Position numbers and translations under genes: made by a program. Positions 8,401 to 13,123 of a stretch of 13,123 nt of DNA are shown piece after piece. Within the stretch, counting starts at the first letter, position 1. Each line of letters starts with the position of its first letter. The stretch is from positions 1 through 13,123 of the forward strand of contig JALLAZ010000647.1 in the NCBI GenBank assembly GCA_036939755.1, given 5' to 3'. The notes under the pieces are model-generated. The model made no database searches, was not told the DNA's origin, and saw only the letters and a program-made list of their open reading frames with translations. This stretch comes from Stephanodiscus triporus. Its lineage: Eukaryota; Bacillariophyta; Thalassiosirophyceae; Thalassiosirales; Thalassiosiraceae.

Positions 8401-10584
8401 CATGTGTTTAGAATAAGAAGTCGTCAACTTTGAGCGAGGGTTGTCTAGACGAGGACCATACCTGGCAAGGTCCGTACGATAGCACGGCGCTGTCCAAATC
8501 TCCATAGCGCCCCTGGAAAAATCGAGTTTGGAACCTGGAGAAAGCCACTCCCACCTTCAAGTCGAGCTCCTGTCGCGCATCGACCGAGAGCGATTGACAT
8601 CGATCCGGCTTCGAATGCAGTGAAGGAAAGGCAAAAAATGATCCGTTTCAGTGATTTAACACATAAAGATGGAATGGCATCCGCACATCGTGACTAACCT
8701 TGCCCAGAGAATTGTATGCCCTTTGGATGTCCTGGTGATATATTTGATCCGTGGGGGAGGAGGGGGGGGTGAGACGGAATATCATGAGAAAAATTACCGG
8801 GGCATCAAGGGTACAAACGCTCACGCTCGGGTTGATGGCGCTGAAATGCGCTCGATAAACTCTGTCATACGGGGCTGGTCCCCGCATGAGATGCAAACAA
8901 CAATCAAGGACCTCGAAATTAATGTTCTCCCCCTCACGATCGCAGTCCATCCATAGCACGATGAAGTCGACGCCCTTAGTGACGTCCTGCAGATGCCTGA
9001 CGACGCTGCCCTTGCATGGTTTCTTCACCACAGGTGCGTTAAACAGCTCCACGGGATCAACGCTGTCCCACGATTGATATTCGGGGGGAAAATCGACGCT
9101 GAACACATGTCCGGCCACGGACGTCACTTTGTGTGTCACGGAAGAGGCACGGGGCGCCTTCGGGAACGGCATGCTGGTGAACTCGTGGATCGGTAGAGAC
9201 TTTCCATGGGAGATCAATGCCGTTCCTCTGCTTAGACCATGGGCGATGGCCTTTGGGGTGTTTTATTGCAGCAGCCGGAAATGGAGTTGGAGTCGTAGAC
9301 GGTGAGATGCATGTGTCGTATTTCTCGGTTCAACTAATCAAATAAACACATAATATTGAATATTTACACCTCTGCCACAAAAAAGAGGCTTGCATCGACC
9401 AATCCTCATCTCTGATAGTATAAAAACGAGATTAATAGACGTTACCTCACCTGACCAATGGAAGGCTTTTCTGCAATATGAACCACGGTTATGGTACAAC
9501 CAGCACCGTAACTCAAATCATTAGTCGTTTGCGGCTGATTTGGTGGGATGACTACGGTAGAAGGCTGTTGTTGTTGTTGTTGTTGTTGATGTTTTTTATG
9601 CTGAAATTTTGACTGCTTGGGATTTGCGATGGCGACGATGCCGCTGGCGGTGCCAGTCGGACATCTAGCTGATAGATTCGAATCATTAGTTGTTCGCGGC
9701 TGATTGGGTTGGGTGGCAACCGTTTTTTTCTGTTGTTGTTGCCGCTGTCGCCGATGCGGTTGCTTGGCATTGGCGGTGACAGCGATGCCGTCGGCGGTGC
9801 CAGTCAGACACCCGTCACCTTGATTCGAATTGTTAGTCGTTTCAGACTGATTCGGCGCGATGACTGCGTTGGGATATTGGTGTCGCCGTTGTCGTTGTCG
9901 TTGTCGTTGCCTTGCCCTGGCATCTGCAGCGCCGACGAACGATTTCTCGTCGGTCGTCATACCTTCCCGCCCCACCTCCATCCCCGTCTCCGCCGACGCC
10001 GTTAGCTCGCTTTGTCCACTCCCATTGTGCCCTCCCCCCCCGCCGGAGCTGTCGACCCGCGAAGGCCTCCGCCTCCGCCGCGCTTCTTCGTCCTCTCCCC
10101 TCACGGCGGCGTCCGCGGTCGCCCCCTTCATCGCCATGACGAGGACTGCGTCCGCCCTCTTGTCGTCATCCTCATCGTTGTCACCGTCGTCGTTGTCTTC
10201 GCCGTCCCGACGACGACTGACGTCATGGCCAGTAACGTCGGCCTCGGATTCGTCCGTCCGCCGACCGGCCGCGTCGCCGTCGGCAAGCGCGCCCACTCCT
10301 CCTCCTCCTCCTCGTCGTCGTCTTCCGCCCCAGCCCCTTCCTCCGCGTCGAGTCCGTCGTCCATCACCCCCTCGACTGAGATTCGTCCCGGGCGCACTCT
10401 CGCTCTCACCGCCCCCATTTTCGCTTTCGTTTTCGTGTTCGTCGGCCGGCGGCGATGGCAAGACGACGACGCCGCCCTCGTCCGCCGCCATCAACGACGA
10501 ATCGGCATTCGGAGAAGATGACGCCCCCCCCTCGCCCTGGACTTTGTGAACAAACAATCTGTGTTTCCGTTGTTCTGTACGCAT
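5407..10584 (-). CDS. DNA topoisomerase III-beta (TOP3B family), 14 exons, 1282 residues
   Basis: This is a type IA topoisomerase: it cuts one strand through a 5'-phosphotyrosine link and passes another strand through. Exons in coding order: 10584-9451, 9250-8825, 8731-8699, 8608-8462, 8336-7916, 7809-7526, 7451-7296, 7210-7084, 7001-6765, 6673-6553, 6485-6032, 5890-5864, 5779-5741, 5649-5407. All introns are GT-AG and all junctions keep frame; the fifth donor (GTTCGT) is weak. Visible motifs: [18 protein letters not shown] across the first junction; [14 protein letters not shown] (D480, D482, E484); [30 protein letters not shown] with catalytic Tyr701; GDHPPITP and [12 protein letters not shown], which point to beta rather than alpha; and a C-terminal RGG box at residues 1253-1282. 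The first ~365 residues are an extra disordered extension. The start is the first ATG after an in-frame TAA 15 bases upstream; no Met lies between residue 209 and the catalytic domain. Animal and plant TOP3B act on DNA R-loops and on mRNA with TDRD3-type partners; the same role here is inferred. Confidence 0.93.
5410..5499 (-). other. RGG box at the TOP3B C-terminus
   Basis: Residues 1253-1282 are Gly/Arg-rich with [14 protein letters not shown] and [10 protein letters not shown] blocks and end at the stop codon. In animal TOP3B a C-terminal RGG box mediates RNA binding and is a target of arginine methylation. Its presence here supports the beta assignment and suggests RNA contact. Confidence 0.85.
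5741..5779 (-). other. 39-bp micro-exon 13 of TOP3B
   Basis: It encodes [13 protein letters not shown], is bounded by GTGCAG upstream and GTAAGT downstream, and is phase 0 on both sides. It lies in the C-terminal region that is a zinc ribbon in relatives. Confidence 0.75.
5864..5890 (-). other. 27-bp micro-exon 12 of TOP3B
   Basis: It encodes PTIVYLPKC, follows a TTTAG acceptor and precedes a GTGAGT donor, and is phase 0 on both sides. It matches the place where plant TOP3B has an IYLP-like segment after GPKW. This is the least certain of the 14 exons because it is so short. Skipping it would keep frame but remove the strand. Confidence 0.6.
8699..8731 (-). other. 33-bp micro-exon 3 of TOP3B
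   Basis: It encodes [11 protein letters not shown] between a CACCAG acceptor and a GTTAGT donor, phase 0 on both sides. The residues align with the DI..A...L segment after RAHFSA in TOP3B proteins, so its inclusion is well supported. Skipping would delete 11 residues in frame. Confidence 0.85.
9475..9915 (-). repeat. Three ~50-residue protein repeats in the TOP3B N-terminal extension
   Basis: Copies at residues about 224-275 (9760-9915), 276-324 (9613-9759) and 325-370 (9475-9612). Each has an Arg/Gln- or Gln-rich run, then PNQ.xTTN[N/D], then a Cys-containing segment (GDGC, SARC, GAGC). Copies 1 and 2 continue with TGTA[D/S]GI.. and AN.KQ. Copy 3 instead leads straight into the first TOPRIM strand ([10 protein letters not shown]). 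The Gln run of copy 3 is eight residues, coded by the CAA/CAG-type tract at 9565-9588. Copy 1 carries a (Gln-Arg) alternation from a hexanucleotide-like tract near 9888-9912. Confidence 0.8.
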
Positions 10585-10743
10585 TCTATCGGTCCTTTAC
10601 CTGCTTTTTTTCGTTTTTCTTAATATCCAAGCGAAGCTTCGATGTCTCTTTTTTATGGAGAAAAATGTTGCCCGTCCCGTCCCTTTGAATTGATTCGCTA
10701 TTCCTGCACTTCCGATTTTTTTCATGTCCTATGTACATATTTG
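10585..10743 (-). promoter_or_regulatory. Short presumed TOP3B promoter/5' UTR
   Basis: Only about 160 bp of AT-rich sequence separate the TOP3B start codon from the foldback element. No TATA box could be assigned with confidence. A donor-like gcaggtaaagg lies about 15 bases upstream of the ATG on the minus strand. An alternative 5' splice there is possible but not supported by an upstream coding exon. Confidence 0.35.
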
Positions 10744-10844
10744 TTAGTGATAAGCAATTTCTTATTATGTTTTTACAAGTGTTAGGGTGAGCTTTATGTT
10801 AGGGTTTTATAGCAAGGGGGGTTTGGGTTAGAATTGGATTTAAG
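10744..10844 (+). repeat. Left terminal inverted repeat
   Basis: Pairs with 11281-11389. The inner 24 bp are perfect; the outer part has mismatches and an indel (about 8 bp longer on the right side). Confidence 0.75.
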
Positions 10845-10849
10845 AATAA

Positions 10850-11000
10850 TAAACATTTTGCAATGCACTAATTGAGGCATTCAATTCGAAAGTTTGAAGC
10901 TTTGAAGCTGCTCGCTACGCCACAGTTGAATTGTGGCGCAGCAGCTTCAAGCTTCGGACTTTTGGGTTGATACCTCAATTAATGCGTTGCAAAATGTTTA
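10850..11000. repeat. 151-bp palindrome inside the element
   Basis: The arms start at taaacattttgcaa (10850-10863) and end with its complement ttgcaaaatgttta (10987-11000). They keep pairing with few mismatches through the AATTGAGG and GAAGCTGCT blocks to the centre (gccaca/tgtggc, about 10919-10937). It abuts the inner edge of the left terminal repeat, which is why the two inverted repeats look nested. It may be an independent foldback insertion or a built-in part. Confidence 0.8.
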
Positions 11001-11172
11001 ATACCTGTGGCGAAAATGGGTCCTGGTTCCGACCTGTGCAGTGAGCCAGTCTGGGTTGGACCCTGTTGGTCCTCGGACCTCCATCTCTACGTTCCACATG
11101 TAATTCTGCGTTAACCAATCATAGAGGTATGTCTGTCCATCCGGGCTCCTCTGGAAGCTCTTCCGCCACAAT

Positions 11173-11219
11173 TCAGGACCCGTTCAGGACCCGGCCCCAT
11201 GGGTGGCGGGGCCGGGTCC
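11173..11219. repeat. 11-bp tandem repeat followed by a perfect 12-bp GC-rich hairpin
   Basis: ttcaggacccg is duplicated at 11173-11183 and 11184-11194. The second copy runs into an inverted repeat, ggacccggcccc (11187-11198) and ggggccgggtcc (11208-11219), with a 9-base loop. It is far more GC-rich than the surrounding element. Confidence 0.85.
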
Positions 11220-11280
11220 AGCTACCCGACAATTACCCACAGACCCCGCCCCGCTCGGACCTGTGCGGAACCCACCCCTA

Positions 11281-11389
11281 CTTAAATCCAATTCTAACCC
11301 AAACCCTCTTAAGATAAAACCCTAACTAGCAGGGCAGCCATGCCTCACCGTAACTTGTAAAAACAATAATAAAAGTTGTGTATCACTAA
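11281..11389 (-). repeat. Right terminal inverted repeat
   Basis: Inverted partner of 10744-10844, starting with cttaaatcc at the inside and ending tatcactaa at the outside. Confidence 0.75.
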
Positions 11390-11453
11390 ATAACTTGGTA
11401 GATAGCCTCTTTGAAGAGCGTGTGCAAATACTCTACATACGTGCACTTGTAGA

Positions 11454-11555
11454 TGGGATAAATAATGAGATGTATGAATGACAAATTCAGGAGTTCCTCC
11501 GGGTGATAACTTGCATGGATGGATGACGGATGAACGAACAACATTATTTATCCCA
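11454..11555. repeat. 14-bp perfect inverted repeat flanking ~74 bp
   Basis: tgggataaataatg at 11454-11467 is repeated in inverse as cattatttatccca at 11542-11555. The spacer contains a tggatggatgacggatgaacgaac-like degenerate tetranucleotide stretch and no coding frame. It could be a very small foldback element lying next to the larger one. Confidence 0.6.
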
Positions 11556-11753
11556 GATTTTGGGGATAAGCTCTTTGCTTCAATTAAGATACATCAAAGC
11601 TTTGATTGATTCCAATGCATCTCTCTCTACATGCATTTCTATTCTGTTGCACCTCACTTTCTCTTCTGTGCGGTCTGTCTGCTCTCCAACACAAACAACC
11701 AGGTGTCAAATGCGGTTATCTTCCAGCTCCAATGCCCCCCAAACTAAGTAAAA

Positions 11754-12956
11754 ATGGTGATGGAGTTGACTTTTGCCCCTTCCAAGATCCCTAACAAGAA
11801 AAAGAGCATCCATCCTCCTGGGACTGGCAGTCTTGGTCTTGGGAGTGGCGGGTGCTGATTTCTTTGTTTTCACAGGGGTTGACGGCGACTCCAACTTTCA
11901 TCGCAGACAGCTGAAGAAGAAAGAGGACAATGTGGTGAAGGTCTATATGAGTTGGAAGAGACATTTGTTGACTACTTTATTGACCCCCCTACTGTCCGAG
12001 GGCAGTACATTTTTCCAAGACCATCCCAGGATTGGCTATGAGCATAGGCTGTATCTATATTCCTGCCCTCTGAGATCATGGTGGAGGTGCTCAATCCCCA
12101 TCCAAACTGCTATTACAGCATCATCGCCCTATCCCATGACTTATACACAGGAACAGCCATGCTCCTGGCTGAGAGGGCCAGTTCACAACCGATAAGTATC
12201 CTAGCAGCCTGTGGAGTGCCATCTGGTTTACATTTGGAAGCCAATCCTTCTTGGACAATAAGACATCCTGGTACACAAGATAGATCAGAGCTATTGCAAA
12301 CTCTGCTGATCCAACCACCACATACCATCCTTGTCACTGAGTGGGCCGCCGGGGTGTGGGCCTGTCAAGGCTCGAACATGCCACCATGTCAAAATCAGAC
12401 AGAGAATAATGTACTCTCACTGGGAAGGCAATTGACTGGGACCCAACTTTCAGCCAAAAAATCAGCATTTGTTGAACAGATTGGTCCTTCCTCCTCTACA
12501 GCCGAATGGGTCACAAGATCAAAGCGTTCGACTCGCAAGCCCTGGGGTCCCTCCCCGAGAAAAATCAATATACGGCCTTGGAAGGAGTGCCGAGTGGGGG
12601 ATCTTCCTCTCGTTGGTTGACATCATGCTCGAAGGTGCATTTGAAGGACATTCCATAGTCAGCAAGTGCTGGGGATGCACAGCAATCGCGAAGGGGGTCT
12701 ACAGGTGGTGCACCAGGATTTTCAATGTTTGCAATTTGAGAACCTGACCAACATGCAACGAACGCCACAAAAGTTTGGGAGGAGCAGATCTTCCACTTCC
12801 AGCAGGAGGAATCAAATTGACTGTCGGTTGTCTACATCGCAGTCACAGGGATTGTTCAAATTCGAGTTCAACTACCACATGAAATGCTGGTTTGTGGATA
12901 TGCTGCCCTCCTCTCCTGTCAATGTTTCTCACTCCTCTCAAAGTACCTTTATTTAA
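11754..12956 (+). pseudogene. Stop-interrupted coding-like frame, unrecognised
   Basis: One reading frame from ATG 11754 stays protein-like to 12954, but it is broken by stops at 11856, 11880, 12039, 12045, 12618 and 12642. The best uninterrupted part is 12078-12617, starting MVEVLNPHPNCYYSIIAL. It is preceded in frame by a credible segment, ETFVDYFIDPPTVRGQYIF, before the 12039 stop. The final block, 12666-12953, is Ser/Arg-rich. At about 11860-11875 a tttctttgttttcacag string resembles a 3' splice site, so part of the damage could be an unrecognised intron. I do not recognise the protein; a decayed retroelement or transposon product is possible but no diagnostic motif was seen. Confidence 0.3.
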
Positions 12957-13086
12957 CTGGATACATTTAATGTATCTTAGTCATAGATGTCTAACAGTAA
13001 ATGTTACTACTGGTTAATAAAACTGTTTAGTGTGTTACATTTTCCTAGTTCCTTCGTTCTAATTTTTCGGTTGCCAGAAAGGATCC

Positions 13087-13123
13087 GAAGTGTCTTTTCT
13101 CACATTGTGAGAAAAGACACTTC
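13087..13123. repeat. Perfect palindrome at the very end of the window
   Basis: gaagtgtcttttctcac (13087-13103) and its complement gtgagaaaagacacttc (13107-13123) are separated by att. Counting the outer loop bases as paired gives 18-bp arms around one T. The right arm ends exactly at the last base, so the structure may extend further or may mark an assembly end. Confidence 0.85.

Larger units (their letters stand above)
10744..11389. mobile_element. Non-coding foldback/MITE-like element, about 646 bp
   Basis: The ends are inverted copies of each other: left 10744-10844 and right 11281-11389. They begin with ttagtgata (inverted as tatcactaa at the right end). They contain matching blocks around gtttttacaag and gttagggttttat, and finish with a perfect 24-bp match, 10821-10844 against 11281-11304. 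No coding frame lies between them, so movement would need a transposase supplied elsewhere. Inside sit a 151-bp palindrome (10850-11000), an 11-bp tandem repeat and a GC-rich hairpin. No clear target-site duplication was visible, so the exact borders and the superfamily are undetermined. Confidence 0.7.

Noticed and set aside
9565..9588. CAA/CAG-type repeat as an expandable microsatellite
   Set aside because: Only eight Gln codons; it explains length variation in the third protein repeat but does not merit a separate finding.
9860..10549. Plus-strand open frame of 229 residues opposite TOP3B exon 1
   Set aside because: Ser/Pro/Arg-rich shadow of the low-complexity exon 1. Exon 1 continues in frame through a CAG|GTGAGG junction into recognised TOP3B sequence, while this frame leads nowhere.
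5407..10584. Topoisomerase III-alpha instead of beta
   Set aside because: [23 protein letters not shown], the FEVLD segment after the TOPRIM motif and the C-terminal RGG box fit beta; alpha-type proteins have a different motif at the GDHPPITP position and GRF zinc fingers.
10744..11340. Telomere-like TTAGGG strings
   Set aside because: Only isolated copies (around 10783, 10799 and the complement near 11318) at irregular spacing and within an inverted repeat; not a telomeric array.
12500..12570. Possible tRNA suggested by a gttcgact string near 12526
   Set aside because: No matching acceptor stem, D-arm or anticodon arm could be paired around it.
1..13123. Bacterial defence island, phage or CRISPR system
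   Set aside because: Spliceosomal introns with GT-AG ends and a eukaryotic TOP3B show this is eukaryotic nuclear DNA. No regularly spaced short repeats of CRISPR type are present.

Overview
The window reads as nuclear DNA of a eukaryotic microalga, most likely a diatom or another stramenopile. This is an inference from four things: a 14-exon gene with compact GT-AG introns (67-200 bp), proteins rich in Asp/Ser/Gln/Arg low-complexity tracts, GC-rich coding islands in a more AT-rich background, and abundant small non-coding repeats. No rRNA, tRNA, CRISPR array or bacterial-type operon was seen.

The only gene identified with certainty is a complete DNA topoisomerase III-beta (type IA, TOP3B family) on the minus strand, 5407-10584. 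I rebuilt it by hand as 14 exons, including micro-exons of 27, 33 and 39 bp. They join in frame into 1282 residues. The TOPRIM acidic motif, the catalytic-tyrosine motif, the GDHPPITP motif and a C-terminal RGG box are all present. Two departures from animal and plant relatives stand out. There is a ~365-residue N-terminal extension with its own Arg/Gly patch and three ~50-residue repeats. The C-terminal zinc-ribbon cysteines have largely eroded.

Layout from left to right: 1-1491 is non-coding, with an imperfect ~210-bp tandem repeat at 308-770. A minus-strand orphan protein of 307 residues lies at 1492-2415. An AT-rich gap (2416-2963) carries repeated CACCACGTC-type boxes. A GC-rich coding-like island at 2964-4038 is broken into three frames and looks like a decayed membrane-protein gene. 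A probable terminal exon of an unrecognised minus-strand gene is at 4398-4823. TOP3B follows at 5407-10584. A non-coding foldback element with ~100-bp inverted ends (10744-11389) sits about 160 bp upstream of the TOP3B start codon and contains a 151-bp palindrome and a 12-bp GC-rich hairpin. A small inverted repeat is at 11454-11555. A coding-like, stop-interrupted frame runs over 11754-12956. The window closes on a perfect palindrome at 13087-13123.

The genes do not form a pathway. The most interesting points are the unusual TOP3B, which on family knowledge is a candidate dual DNA/RNA topoisomerase, and the nested palindromic element in its presumed promoter region. I did not find a convincing new multi-gene system.
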